Of a DNA stretch of 64,000 bases, positions 18,553-27,772 are shown piece by piece (within the stretch, counting starts at the first letter, position 1; the number at the start of each line of letters is the position of its first letter). The notes beneath the pieces are model-generated. The model was given only the letters and a program-made list of their open reading frames with translations. It did no database searches and was not told the DNA's origin. The translations under genes were made by a program, and so were the position numbers. Source of the stretch: DASSJT01 sp035691065 (lineage in GTDB: Bacteria > Actinomycetota > Actinomycetes > Actinomycetales > Dermatophilaceae); assembly GCA_035691065.1 (NCBI GenBank), contig DASSJT010000087.1, positions 1 through 64,000 of the forward strand, read 5' to 3'.

Positions 18553-20079
18553 GTGGTGCAGACAAGACCGTTCGAGCAGCTTCCGCATGGCCGCGGGCGA
18601 GCTGCCCGGCAGGCGCAGCGTCGTGCTGCCATCCGTCGGTACTTCATGCTCACGGGCTTGGGCACCCTCATCCCGGGGGCCGGCCTGATCCCGACCCGCT
18701 ACCGCCCACTGGGCTTCGTGCTCACCCTCGGCTTCCTGCTGTCGCTGCTGATCGCGGCCTGGCAGTTCCTGAGCCGGGGGGTGGTCAACACGGCGCTGTC
18801 GATCGGCCTGAGCCGCAAGGCCCTGCTGTTCGCGATGGTCCTGATCCTGGTGGGCGGCCTGGTGTGGCTGGGCAGCATCCTGCTGACCGCGAGGACGACC
18901 TGGCCCCGCGGCCAGAGTGGCGGCGAGAAGCTCCGGACCCGGGCGTTCGCCGCTTTTGCCTGCCTCGTGATCGTGCTGCCCTCGGCGGAGGCGGCCCGTT
19001 ACATCGCGATCCAGCGGTCGCTGATCAGCACCGTCTTCGACGGCCAGCGACCGGGCAACGCCAGCGGCCCCGGCGAGGGTGCCGACCCGTGGAAGAAGGT
19101 CCCGAGGGTCAACGTCCTGATGCTGGGCTCCGACGCCGGCACCGACCGCATCGGCGTGCGCACCGACTCCATGATGGTGGCGAGCATCAACACCAGAACG
19201 GGTGACACGGTGCTCATCGGCCTGCCGCGCAACCTCCAGCGCGTGCCCTTCCCAGCGAGCGACCCCCTGCACCGCCTCTGGCCGCACGGCTTCGGGCCCT
19301 GTCCCGACCCCACCAATGGCGCGGAGCAGTGCCTGCTCAATGCCGTCTGGCAGGAGGCTGCCGCCAACCACCCCGAGCTGTTTCCGGGGGTCAAGAACCC
19401 GGGCCTGTTCGCCACCCGGGACGTGATCGGCGAGGTCCTCGGCCTCAAGATCGACTACACGACGGTCATCGACCTCAAGGGGTTCCAGGAGCTCGTCGAC
19501 GCCATGGGAGGCGTCGACATCAACGCCCGCGAGCGGGTCTGCATGGACTGCAAGGGCAACGGCTACGGCGGGATCATCTGGTCAACCGGCAAGCAGAGCT
19601 GGATCGAGAAGGGCCCACAGCACATGAACGGCCACAAGGCGCTGTGGTACGCCCGGTCGCGCGCCCAGTCCGACGACTTCAGCCGCATGCGCCGCCAGCG
19701 CTGCGTCGTCGGCGCCCTGGTCAGCCAGGTCAACCCCGTGGCAATGCTGCAGCGCTACCCCGCGCTGGCGAGGGCGGCGAAGAGGAACATCAGCATCGAC
19801 ATCCCGCAGCAGGACCTCGACGCCTGGGTCGAGCTGGTGCAGCGGATCCAGGAGGGCAAGATCCGAAGCCTGCCGCTGACCGACAAGGTCATCCACGTGA
19901 CGAACCCCGACTACGTCAAGATCCGCTCGATGGTCAGGAACGCGATCTCCGACCACCCGACGGTCTCGACACCCAAGCCGAAGCCGACGAGCTCCACCAG
20001 CACGAGCACCAAACCTACGCCGACCCCGTCGTCCAGCCCGTCCACCGAGGGCCTCAGCGACCTGGCGCAGGCCTGCTGA
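18553..20079 (+). CDS. LytR-CpsA-Psr (LCP) family cell-wall ligase
   Basis: Membrane-anchored enzyme that transfers undecaprenyl-linked glycopolymers onto peptidoglycan. The N-terminal third has about four hydrophobic helices. The extracytoplasmic LCP domain follows (about residues 180-430) with the conserved VNVLMLGSDAGTDRIGVRTDSMMVASI, GLPRNL, DLKGFQELVDAMGGVDIN and ALWYARSRAQSDDFSRMRRQ. A Ser/Thr/Pro-rich tail (KPTSSTSTSTKP) ends the protein. The start is unsettled: GTG at 18553 or 18556, or an ATG at 18517 adding 12 residues. Confidence 0.88.
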   Translation: MVQTRPFEQLPHGRGRAARQAQRRAAIRRYFMLTGLGTLIPGAGLIPTRYRPLGFVLTLGFLLSLLIAAWQFLSRGVVNTALSIGLSRKALLFAMVLILVGGLVWLGSILLTARTTWPRGQSGGEKLRTRAFAAFACLVIVLPSAEAARYIAIQRSLISTVFDGQRPGNASGPGEGADPWKKVPRVNVLMLGSDAGTDRIGVRTDSMMVASINTRTGDTVLIGLPRNLQRVPFPASDPLHRLWPHGFGPCPDPTNGAEQCLLNAVWQEAAANHPELFPGVKNPGLFATRDVIGEVLGLKIDYTTVIDLKGFQELVDAMGGVDINARERVCMDCKGNGYGGIIWSTGKQSWIEKGPQHMNGHKALWYARSRAQSDDFSRMRRQRCVVGALVSQVNPVAMLQRYPALARAAKRNISIDIPQQDLDAWVELVQRIQEGKIRSLPLTDKVIHVTNPDYVKIRSMVRNAISDHPTVSTPKPKPTSSTSTSTKPTPTPSSSPSTEGLSDLAQAC

Positions 20080-20127
20080 GTTCATTGGCCGGCGCGGTGG
20101 AACCCCCACGTGAGCCAGGCTCCGCCG

Positions 20128-20133
20128 TAGGGT
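20128..20133 (+). promoter_or_regulatory. Candidate leaderless -10 box
   Basis: TAGGGT lies six bases upstream of the GTG at 20140, which has no Shine-Dalgarno. This is the spacing of a leaderless promoter. Confidence 0.5.
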
Positions 20134-20139
20134 GGGCGG

Positions 20140-21669
20140 GTGCTTCTCGGGGGAGACCGACGTGCGGGTCGAACGACCTCGTGGCAATCACCCCGGTTCT
20201 GGCTGCTCATCGTCTGCCTGGCCTTCGTCCTGGCGCAGGTGGGGCTGGTGCGCAACCTCGGGCTCGGCTGGGACGAGTCCATCTATGCCAGCCAGACCGA
20301 CCCCAGGCGCCCAGCTCTGGTGTTCAGCGCCCCACGCGCGCGTGGAACGTCCCTGATCGCCGCGCCCCTGCAGGCGCTGACCGGTTCGACGCCGGCGCTG
20401 CGCGTCTACCTGGCCATGCTGGCCGGCATCGGCCTCTATGTGGCGTATGCCGTGTGGCTGAGGCTGCGCCCGGACGCTTCGGTGCCGCTGGCGGCCCTGC
20501 TCCTGGGCTCCCTCTGGCTCAGCGTCTTCTACGGTCCCAGCCTCATGCCCAACTTCACGGTCGCCCTTGCAGGCGTCTTCGCAACCGGGACCTTCCTCTG
20601 CGCCGCTCGGGGGATCGCCTCTCGGTCCCTGGAATGGGCCGGTGGCGCCGCGGTGGCGGTCGCCACCCTGCTGCGCCCCGGGGATGTGGCTCCGCTGGTC
20701 TTCGCACTCGGCCTCGCCGCCCTCGCGCACCGGGCCTGGCGGACTCGAGCCGTCGCACTCGTGGGTCCAGCGGTTGTCGGCGCTGTGGCCGGGGCGCTGC
20801 CCTGGCTCGTTGAGGCGCAGCTGCGCTACGGGGGCATCATCGCGCGGATCCACCGCGCCGTCGCGACGCAGGGAACCGGTAAGCGCTTCGTCCCGGACTA
20901 CCAGCTGCGGGCGATCGACGGCCCGCTCCTGTGCCGGCCCTGTCACCGAACCACCGAGCCGATCCCGCTGCTCGGGGTGCTCGAGTGGGGCGTGGGACTG
21001 GTCCTCGTGGCTGCGGCCGTGGCCCTCGCGGTCCGGAGGGTGCGTGAATCCCGGATTCGCGGGGCGAACTCGAACCGGGCCGCGGATGCGACGCTCCTCC
21101 CAGCCTTCGTTGGCGTGGCTGGTGCCATTCCGTACCTCTTCCTCGTCGGCTATGCGGCCCCTCGCTTCCTCCTGCCGGCGTACGCGCTGCTCGCGCTCCC
21201 CGCCGCGCAGGCGATCGCTGACGGCCTGGCGGCGTTCGAGGGGCGATGGCAGGTGGCGGGCGCCGCGGCGGTCGCCGTCCTCATCGCCGCCCACATCGGG
21301 GTTCAGGCGACGTGGCTGGAGCGCATCATCCACACGGAGCAGTCCTCACGGGACCGGTGGGCCGTCGTGGCCCGTGCCCTGACGAACCATGGCGTCCGAC
21401 CGCCCTGTGTGCTCACGGGCACCAACTCCCCGCCGATCGCGTACCTCGCGAAATGCGACAACGCCGCGATCGGCCGTCCGGGTGACGAGCAGTTCACGAC
21501 GGCAGACCTCATGGCTCGCCTGCGCACCGAGCCGGCTGCAGTCGTGCTGCGGACGGGGGAGAAGGTGCCCTCCTATGCCCGCGGGTGGACCGCCGTGCCG
21601 CGCAAGGAACTGCCTCGCACCTGGCGCCTCCTCATCTCGCCCCCTCCCCGGTCGCTCACCCAGAGTTGA
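20140..21669 (+). CDS. GT-C-like polytopic membrane protein
   Basis: The 509-residue protein has ten or more hydrophobic helices. After the first helix comes WDESIYASQ, an acidic loop of the kind that carries the catalytic residue in GT-C glycosyltransferases (mannosyl- and arabinosyltransferases using lipid-linked sugars). A soluble C-terminal part of about 100 residues ends KELPRTWRLLIS. The donor and acceptor are unknown; proximity to the LCP ligase suggests an envelope glycan. The start is GTG 20140. The stop codon lies inside the HAIR element of clpB. Confidence 0.65.
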   Translation: MLLGGDRRAGRTTSWQSPRFWLLIVCLAFVLAQVGLVRNLGLGWDESIYASQTDPRRPALVFSAPRARGTSLIAAPLQALTGSTPALRVYLAMLAGIGLYVAYAVWLRLRPDASVPLAALLLGSLWLSVFYGPSLMPNFTVALAGVFATGTFLCAARGIASRSLEWAGGAAVAVATLLRPGDVAPLVFALGLAALAHRAWRTRAVALVGPAVVGAVAGALPWLVEAQLRYGGIIARIHRAVATQGTGKRFVPDYQLRAIDGPLLCRPCHRTTEPIPLLGVLEWGVGLVLVAAAVALAVRRVRESRIRGANSNRAADATLLPAFVGVAGAIPYLFLVGYAAPRFLLPAYALLALPAAQAIADGLAAFEGRWQVAGAAAVAVLIAAHIGVQATWLERIIHTEQSSRDRWAVVARALTNHGVRPPCVLTGTNSPPIAYLAKCDNAAIGRPGDEQFTTADLMARLRTEPAAVVLRTGEKVPSYARGWTAVPRKELPRTWRLLISPPPRSLTQS

Positions 21670-21685
21670 GCGGAATAGACTCAAC
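21665..21685 (+). promoter_or_regulatory. HAIR element (HspR operator) upstream of clpB
   Basis: GTTGAGC, seven bases, ACTCAAC: an excellent match to CTTGAGT-N7-ACTCAAG with exact spacing. It overlaps the stop codon (21667-21669) of the upstream gene and lies 55 bases before clpB. Confidence 0.92.
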
Positions 21686-21739
21686 TTTGGCCATGTTGCC
21701 GATTGCGGAAAACCTGAGCTGTCCCCTGAGGAGTCGAGC

Positions 21740-24325
21740 ATGGAGTTGAAGCCGACCGCCAAGGTCGCCGAGGCGCTGGCCATCGCACAGCGCACCGCAC
21801 AGTCGGAGGGTCACCCCGAGATCACGCCGGAGCACGTCGCGCTGGCCCTGGCGGAGCAGCCGGACACGACGACTCCCGCCCTGCTCGCGGCTGGCGGCAC
21901 ATCGGCCGAGTCGGTCGCCGCAGCGGCCCGGCGGACACTGTCGGCACTTCCGCGCAGCAGCGGTTCGGCGGTCGCCACCCCCGGCCTGGGGCAGGCCACG
22001 CTTGCGGTCCTCAACCACGCCAGCACCGTCATGCAGGCCATGGGCGACAGCTACCTGTCCACCGACGTGCTCCTCCTGGCCCTGGCCGAGAAGGGAGCGG
22101 TCAAGGCCGACGCGAAGGCCATCGAGGCCCAGATCCCTCAGCTGCGCGGGGGGCAGAAGGTCACCTCCGAGAACCCGGAGGCGACGAGCGAGGCGCTCGA
22201 CAAGTACGGCACCGACCTGACCCAGGCGGCGCGCGACGGCAAGCTCGACCCCGTCATCGGTCGCGATGCCGAGATCCGCCGGGTCGTGCAGGTGCTGAGC
22301 CGCCGCACCAAGAACAACCCGGTCCTCATCGGCGAGCCGGGGGTCGGCAAGACGGCCGTTGTCGAGGGCCTGGCCCAGCGGATCGTCAACGGCGACGTCC
22401 CCGAGTCGCTCCGGGACAAGCGCCTCGTCGGCCTTGACCTGGCCGCCATGGTCGCCGGCGCGAAGTACCGCGGCGAGTTCGAGGAGCGGCTCAAGGCGGT
22501 CCTCGAGGAGATCAGCGCCTCCGAAGGGCAGATCATCACGTTCATCGACGAGCTGCACACCGTCGTCGGCGCCGGCGCGACCGGCGAGGGCGCGATGGAC
22601 GCGGGCAACATGCTGAAGCCACTGCTGGCCCGCGGCGAGCTGCGCCTCGTCGGTGCGACCACGCTCGACGAGTACCGCAAGCACATCGAGAAGGACGCCG
22701 CCCTGGAGCGCCGCTTCCAGCAGGTCTTCGTGGGCGAGCCCAGTGTCGAGGACACCATCGCGATCCTGCGCGGCCTCAAGGAGCGCTACGAGGCGCACCA
22801 CAAGGTCGAGATCGAGGACTCCGCCCTCGTCGCCGCGGCGGCTCTCTCCGACCGCTACATCCCGGGCCGTCAGCTGCCCGACAAGGCGATCGACCTCGTC
22901 GACGAGGCCGCCTCCCGGCTGCGCATGGAGATCGACTCCTCGCCGGTCGAGATCGACGAGCTGCGTCGCGCCGTCGACCGGCTGAGGATGGAGGAGCTGC
23001 ACCTGGCCAAGGAGACCGACGAGGCTTCGCAGGAGCGGCTCGAGAGGCTGCGCAAGGACCTGGCGGACAGGTCCGAGCAGCTGGCCGCGCTGAACGCTCG
23101 CTGGGAGCAGGAGAAGTCCGGACTCAACCGGCTCGGCGACCTCAAGGCCAGCCTTGACGACCTGCGTACCCAGGCCGAGCGGCTCCAGCGCGAGGGCGAC
23201 TACGAGAGCGCGTCGAAGCTCCTGTACGGCGACATCCCCGCGCTGGAGAAGGAGCTCGCCGCCGCCCAGGAGGCCGAGCAGCGGGCAGGCGACGGCAAGG
23301 CCAAGGACGTCATGGTCAAGGAGCGGGTCGGCGCCGACGACATCGCCGAGGTCATCAGCGCCTGGACGGGCATTCCGGCCGGGCGGCTGCTCCAGGGCGA
23401 GACCGAGAAGCTGCTGCAGATGGAGTCCATCATCGGCTCCCGGCTCATCGGCCAGACCAGCGCTGTCCAGGCGGTCGCCGACGCGGTGCGGCGCTCCCGC
23501 GCCGGGCTCTCCGACCCCGACCGGCCCACCGGGTCGTTCCTCTTCCTCGGCCCCACCGGGGTCGGCAAGACCGAGCTCGCGAAGTCGCTGGCCGACTTCC
23601 TGTTCGACGACGAGCGGGCCATGGTCCGCATCGACATGTCCGAGTACTCCGAGCGCCACGCCGTGGCCCGGCTCATCGGCGCGCCCCCCGGCTACGTCGG
23701 CTACGAGGAGGGCGGCCAGCTCACCGAGGCAGTCCGCCGCCGCCCCTACTCGGTGGTGCTGCTCGACGAGGTCGAGAAGGCCCACCCGGAGACCTTCGAC
23801 ATCCTCCTCCAGGTCCTTGACGACGGACGCCTGACCGACGGCCAGGGCCGCACGGTCGACTTCCGCAACGTCATCCTGGTCATGACCTCCAACCTCGGGT
23901 CCCAGTTCCTCATCGACCCGATGCTCGACGAGCAGGCCAAGCGGGATGCCGTGATGGCTGCGGTGCGGGCCGCGTTCAAGCCAGAGTTCCTCAACCGGCT
24001 CGACGAGGTGGTCATCTTCGACGCCCTCAGCACCGAGGAGCTGGGCAAGATCGTCGACCTCCAGGTTCGCGCCCTGGCCAACCGGCTGCACGACCGCCGG
24101 ATCACCCTCGAGGTCACCGAGGCGGCCCGTGAGTGGCTGGCCCTCACCGGTTACGACCCCGCCTACGGCGCCCGCCCGCTGCGGCGGCTGGTGCAGCGCG
24201 AGATCGGCGACCGCCTGGCGAAGTCGCTCCTCGCCGGCGAGGTCCGTGACGGCGACACGGTGGTCGTCGACCGCGACGACGCGGCCGACACCCTGACCGT
24301 CGCGCCCCGGGTGTCCGTACCCTGA
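21740..24325 (+). CDS. clpB: ATP-dependent disaggregase ClpB
   Basis: 861-residue Hsp100 unfoldase that rescues aggregated proteins with DnaK/DnaJ/GrpE. Domains: N domain (1-145), AAA-1 with GEPGVGKT at 198-205 and FIDELHT, the coiled-coil middle domain (about 405-525; RLRKDLADRSEQLAALNARW), AAA-2 with GPTGVGKT at 604-611, MSEYSERHAVARLIGAPPGY and LLDEVEKAHPE, and the C-terminal YDPAYGARPLRR. The start is ATG 21740 with GAGGAG; the longer frame from 21389 overlaps the preceding gene. A HAIR operator places it under HspR, and a long hairpin follows the stop. Confidence 0.97.
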   Translation: MELKPTAKVAEALAIAQRTAQSEGHPEITPEHVALALAEQPDTTTPALLAAGGTSAESVAAAARRTLSALPRSSGSAVATPGLGQATLAVLNHASTVMQAMGDSYLSTDVLLLALAEKGAVKADAKAIEAQIPQLRGGQKVTSENPEATSEALDKYGTDLTQAARDGKLDPVIGRDAEIRRVVQVLSRRTKNNPVLIGEPGVGKTAVVEGLAQRIVNGDVPESLRDKRLVGLDLAAMVAGAKYRGEFEERLKAVLEEISASEGQIITFIDELHTVVGAGATGEGAMDAGNMLKPLLARGELRLVGATTLDEYRKHIEKDAALERRFQQVFVGEPSVEDTIAILRGLKERYEAHHKVEIEDSALVAAAALSDRYIPGRQLPDKAIDLVDEAASRLRMEIDSSPVEIDELRRAVDRLRMEELHLAKETDEASQERLERLRKDLADRSEQLAALNARWEQEKSGLNRLGDLKASLDDLRTQAERLQREGDYESASKLLYGDIPALEKELAAAQEAEQRAGDGKAKDVMVKERVGADDIAEVISAWTGIPAGRLLQGETEKLLQMESIIGSRLIGQTSAVQAVADAVRRSRAGLSDPDRPTGSFLFLGPTGVGKTELAKSLADFLFDDERAMVRIDMSEYSERHAVARLIGAPPGYVGYEEGGQLTEAVRRRPYSVVLLDEVEKAHPETFDILLQVLDDGRLTDGQGRTVDFRNVILVMTSNLGSQFLIDPMLDEQAKRDAVMAAVRAAFKPEFLNRLDEVVIFDALSTEELGKIVDLQVRALANRLHDRRITLEVTEAAREWLALTGYDPAYGARPLRRLVQREIGDRLAKSLLAGEVRDGDTVVVDRDDAADTLTVAPRVSVP

Positions 24326-24337
24326 CCTTCCGACGAC

Positions 24338-24383
24338 GCGACAGGGCCCGTATGCCGGGTGGCCGGCATACGGGCCCTGTCGC
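24338..24383 (+). terminator. Perfect 21-bp hairpin after clpB
   Basis: Arms 24338-24358 and 24363-24383 pair perfectly around a GTGG loop, 12 bases after the clpB stop. The apical part of each arm is the GTATGCCGG heptamer context. There is no T-tract. The rest of 24384-24525 holds nothing recognisable except the presumed lprG promoter. Confidence 0.88.
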
Positions 24384-24525
24384 CTTCACCCCCCGCACGG
24401 GCGACTTCGTCTGCTGTGCGAGGGCCGGTTCGCCTGCAGCCGCCACTCCGCCGCGCGGCCTGCACACTGGGCCGGGACCGAGGCACTGGTGTAGACCCTC
24501 ATCTCGAGCCACTACCGTGTGCCCC

Positions 24526-25221
24526 ATGGACCGACGCGCCCTGCTCACCGCCCTGCTCGTGGCAGGCGCAGTCGGCCTTTCCGCCTGTTCGGACAGCCCC
24601 TCGCAGGCCAAGGAGCCCACGCCGGCCGCCCTGCTTGCCACGGCGAAGCAGAAGTTGGATGCGACGACCGGGGTGAGCTTCACGCTCGCGTCGGCGGCGG
24701 TGCCGAAGGGGGTCAACGGCGTCTCTGCCGCGAAGGGCATCGGCGTGGTCAACCCGGCGCCCGCGTTCAAGGGCACGGTCAACGCCACGGTGAGCGGGGT
24801 CACCGGCACCGTCGACGTGATCGCCGTCGACAAGGACGTCTACATGAAGCTGTTCACGCCCGAGTACAACAAGGTCGATCCCGCGGTGTTCGGCGCACCG
24901 AACCCTGCCCAGCTGTTCAACAAGTCCTCCGGGATTTCGACCCTGCTGCCGGCGACCACGGCCCTCGTGCGGGGCGACCGCGCCCGCGAGGGCAACGACG
25001 TGCTGAAGACGGTCAGGGGCAAGGTGCCGGGTGACCGGATCGCCGCCCTGTTCGTCTTCGGAGACAAGTCCGGCGTCTTCGACGTCACCTATGGCCTCGA
25101 CGAGAAGACCGGACAGCTGCGCAAGGCGACGATGACCGGCCCGTTCTTCCCCGGTGCGACGTCGACCTACACCCTGCTGCTGACCGGCTACGGCAACCCG
25201 GCCACGATCACGAAGCCGTGA
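24526..25221 (+). CDS. lprG: LppX/LprAFG-family lipoprotein (LprG-like)
   Basis: Secreted lipoprotein of 231 residues with signal MDRRALLTALLVAGAVGLSAC; lipidation is expected at C21. The mature part fits the LppX_LprAFG half-barrel family: TGVSFTLASA, GTVDVIAVDKDVYMKLF, and the late YGLDEKTGQLRKATMTGPFF. In mycobacteria LprG carries triacylated lipids such as LAM precursors and triacylglycerol across the periplasm. The next gene is a 14-helix MFS transporter overlapping by four bases, the same pairing as lprG-p55. ATG 24526 is the only start compatible with a signal peptide. Confidence 0.85.
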   Translation: MDRRALLTALLVAGAVGLSACSDSPSQAKEPTPAALLATAKQKLDATTGVSFTLASAAVPKGVNGVSAAKGIGVVNPAPAFKGTVNATVSGVTGTVDVIAVDKDVYMKLFTPEYNKVDPAVFGAPNPAQLFNKSSGISTLLPATTALVRGDRAREGNDVLKTVRGKVPGDRIAALFVFGDKSGVFDVTYGLDEKTGQLRKATMTGPFFPGATSTYTLLLTGYGNPATITKP

Positions 25222-26927
25222 CCCGGCCGCTGCCCGACGTGATGGCCTCAACCGGGTCGGCGGACCACACGCTGGCCGGCCGCCAGGCGGCACCGCGGGC
25301 CCTCCTCGCGACGGCCTCGGTGGCCGTCGCGCTCGCCGCGGCCGACACCTACGTCGTGGTCCTGGCTCTGACCGACATGATGACCGGGGTCGGCCTGGGC
25401 ATCGACGCCCTGCAGAAGGCGACGCCGATCATCTCGGGCTTCCTGCTGGGCTACGTGGCCGTGCTGCCCCTCATCGGCCGGCTGGCCGACCTCGTGGCGC
25501 GGCAGCGCATCCTCCTGGCCTGCCTGGCGGTGTTCGTGGTGGGCTCGGCCATCACCGCCCTGTCCGTCGAGCTGCCGGTGCTAATCACGGGCCGCGTGCT
25601 CCAGGGGGTGGGCGGGGGAGGCCTGGTCCCCGCCACCCTGGCCCTGGTCGCCGACCTCTGGCCGGCCGATCGCCGTGGCACTCCGCTGGGCGTCGTCGGG
25701 GCGGTGCAGGAGCTCGGAAGCGTGCTCGGCCCCGTGCTGGGCGCGGCCATCCTCGCGATCGCCGACTGGCGCGCCATCTTCTGGATGAACGCCCTGCTGG
25801 GCGTGGCCCTGGCCGCCGGCCTGGTCGCCGCTGGGCGGAGCCGCCCCAGGCGACCGGCCGGCATACCCCTTGCCCTGGGCTTGGGCGCCCTGGTGCTGGG
25901 GGGACTCGCGCTGGCCGCTCCCGAGCCCCTGGTCACCGACGTGACCCTGGGGGTGCCCTTCATCCCCTTCGGGGACTCCACGTCCCGGGTGCTCACCCCG
26001 GTCGGCGTGGCCGCCCTGGCCTGCACGGCCGGGTGGGCCGCCGTGACCGTCCGGCGGTGGTCGCCCCTGCTGCGGCGGGCCGATCTCGTCGGGGCCCTGC
26101 TGCTGGGCGCGGCTCTGGGATCGGTGATCCTGACCTTCGCCTCGTCGGACCCCGAGCGGGAGGTCGTGGGCCCGCTCGGCCTCGCCCTGCTGCCGGCGGG
26201 GGCGGTGGCCGCGGGGCTCTACACGTGGCGCCACCGGGCTGCCGCGGAGCCGCTCGTGCCCCGCGGTGTCGTGCGCGGCCGAACCGGCACCGCCCTCGTC
26301 GTCAGCCTGCTCGTGGGGGCGGCCCTGGTGGCCGTGGTCGTCGACGTGCCGGTACTGGCACGGCTGACCCACACGACGTCGCAGACCGTGGCGGCGCTGG
26401 TGCTCGTGCGGTTCCTCATCGCCGTTCCGGTCGGTGCGCTGGTGGGCGGCTGGCTGCTCCGACGCCTTGGCGACGGTGCTGTGGCCGGGGCTGGGCTCCT
26501 GCTCGCCGCAGCTGGGCTGGGCGTGATGTCCGGCTGGGGGAACGGGTCGCTCGAGCGGGTCGACTCCACCCTGGTCCTCGTGCTGGTCGGCCTCGGGGTC
26601 GGGCTCGCGCTCGCCCCGGTCAACAACGCGGCCCTTGCCGACTCGCCCCAGGACGCCCACGGCACAGCGAGCTCGCTGGTCGTCGTCGCTCGGATGGTCG
26701 GGATGGTTGTGGGGCTGGCCCTGCTGACCGCCATCGGCCTGCACCGCTACTACCAGACGGTCGCAGCGCTGCCGAACCAGACCGATGCCGCCGCCCTCGT
26801 GGCCGCTGGGCTCGTGCAGGTTCAGACCGTGTTCACGGGCGCCGCGGTCGCCGCCGGCCTGGGTGCGCTGGCCTCAGTCGGGCTGGGTCTGCGACGCCGC
26901 GCCGTCCACCAGCTCGACCAGCGCTGA
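25218..26927 (+). CDS. MFS transporter, P55-like (DHA2, 14 helices)
   Basis: 569-residue major facilitator with about 14 hydrophobic segments. The motif GRLADLVARQRILL is at the loop between helices 2 and 3, and the helix-5 motif reads VVGAVQELGSVLGPVLGAAI. With the upstream lipoprotein it matches the LprG-P55 system, which in mycobacteria exports triacylglycerides and affects drug efflux and envelope permeability. The GTG overlaps the lprG stop (GTGA). The last 54 bases overlap the convergent hydrolase gene antisense. Confidence 0.87.
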   Translation: MTRPLPDVMASTGSADHTLAGRQAAPRALLATASVAVALAAADTYVVVLALTDMMTGVGLGIDALQKATPIISGFLLGYVAVLPLIGRLADLVARQRILLACLAVFVVGSAITALSVELPVLITGRVLQGVGGGGLVPATLALVADLWPADRRGTPLGVVGAVQELGSVLGPVLGAAILAIADWRAIFWMNALLGVALAAGLVAAGRSRPRRPAGIPLALGLGALVLGGLALAAPEPLVTDVTLGVPFIPFGDSTSRVLTPVGVAALACTAGWAAVTVRRWSPLLRRADLVGALLLGAALGSVILTFASSDPEREVVGPLGLALLPAGAVAAGLYTWRHRAAAEPLVPRGVVRGRTGTALVVSLLVGAALVAVVVDVPVLARLTHTTSQTVAALVLVRFLIAVPVGALVGGWLLRRLGDGAVAGAGLLLAAAGLGVMSGWGNGSLERVDSTLVLVLVGLGVGLALAPVNNAALADSPQDAHGTASSLVVVARMVGMVVGLALLTAIGLHRYYQTVAALPNQTDAAALVAAGLVQVQTVFTGAAVAAGLGALASVGLGLRRRAVHQLDQR

Positions 26928-27758
26928 CACGACCTCGTTGGTCGCCTCGTAGGCCAGCATGTGTCCCCGGCCGGCGAGCACCCGGAGGCTGGAGTGCGGG
27001 GCCAGCTCGGCGATCCGGCGGCTGTGCCGCACGGACGTGAGCCGGTCGCGCTCACCGACCAGCACTGTCGTGGGTATGCCGTTGAGGTGAGCGAGTGCCT
27101 CGGTCTCGTCGTGGTCGTTGAAGGCTGCGTAGAACTTGCCGAACGTGGGGATGTGGGTCCCGGCGATCTGGTCGCGCACCGCCTTGACATGGGCCGGGTG
27201 GGGCGCGTCGCCGAACAGGAGGCTGCGCGGTGTCCCGGCCCGCGCCGCGAGGCCCGCGGGGATCCGCGGCCCCCTGCTGGCGATGCGCAGCGCGACCTCG
27301 GTCAGCGACGGCAGGGGCTTGCCGAGGTCACCGGAGGAGGTGCCGACCAGGGCGACGCCGCCGACCCGGTCTCGGAGCTGGTCGGCGTGGGTCCCGGCGT
27401 AGGCCATGACCGCCATGCCGCCCATCGAGTGGCCGCCGAGCACGAGGCGCCCGTCCGGCACCATGGCGTCGATGACCGCCGCGAGGTCGTGGGCCAGGTC
27501 CCGGATCGACGCCGTCCCGCGGCCGAGCGTCGAGGCACCGTGACCCCGCTGGTCGTAGAGGACCACCCGGACCGCCCGCAGGCCCTGGAGCTGCTCGACG
27601 ACGGGCAGCCAGCTCTGGTGGGTGAGGGTCCAGCCGTGCGCGAGGACCACCGTGGGGAGCATGCCGTGCGGGGTGTCATGGGCGGGGTGCTCCCACACCC
27701 GAAGCTCCGCACCGTCTGCCGTAGTGACGGTGATCCGACCCAGCGGGCCCTCCGGCAT
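26874..27758 (-). CDS. Alpha/beta hydrolase
   Basis: About 294 residues. AHGWTLTHQSW is the oxyanion strand, VVLYDQRGHGAS follows, GHSMGG is the nucleophile elbow near residue 110, and GERDRLTS and GRGHMLAYE carry the acid and histidine. This is the haloperoxidase/esterase-like class; substrate unknown. ATG 27758 is preferred over a GTG two codons upstream because AAGGAGG sits at proper distance; the start codon is part of a GGTATGCCG motif. It lies 14 bases after xthA on the same strand. Confidence 0.82.
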   Translation of the reverse strand: MPEGPLGRITVTTADGAELRVWEHPAHDTPHGMLPTVVLAHGWTLTHQSWLPVVEQLQGLRAVRVVLYDQRGHGASTLGRGTASIRDLAHDLAAVIDAMVPDGRLVLGGHSMGGMAVMAYAGTHADQLRDRVGGVALVGTSSGDLGKPLPSLTEVALRIASRGPRIPAGLAARAGTPRSLLFGDAPHPAHVKAVRDQIAGTHIPTFGKFYAAFNDHDETEALAHLNGIPTTVLVGERDRLTSVRHSRRIAELAPHSSLRVLAGRGHMLAYEATNEVVSALVELVDGAASQTQPD

Positions 27759-27772
27759 ACCCACGTCCTCCT

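Noticed and set aside
21656..24091. 811-codon minus-strand frame opposite clpB
   Set aside because: It mirrors clpB codons and has no recognisable domain.
24352..24525. Upstream extension of the LprG-like lipoprotein
   Set aside because: It starts inside the clpB terminator and would bury the signal peptide.
26874..26927. Sequencing error at the overlapping ends of the MFS and hydrolase genes
   Set aside because: Both C-termini look normal in length; a 54-base convergent overlap is acceptable in such genomes.
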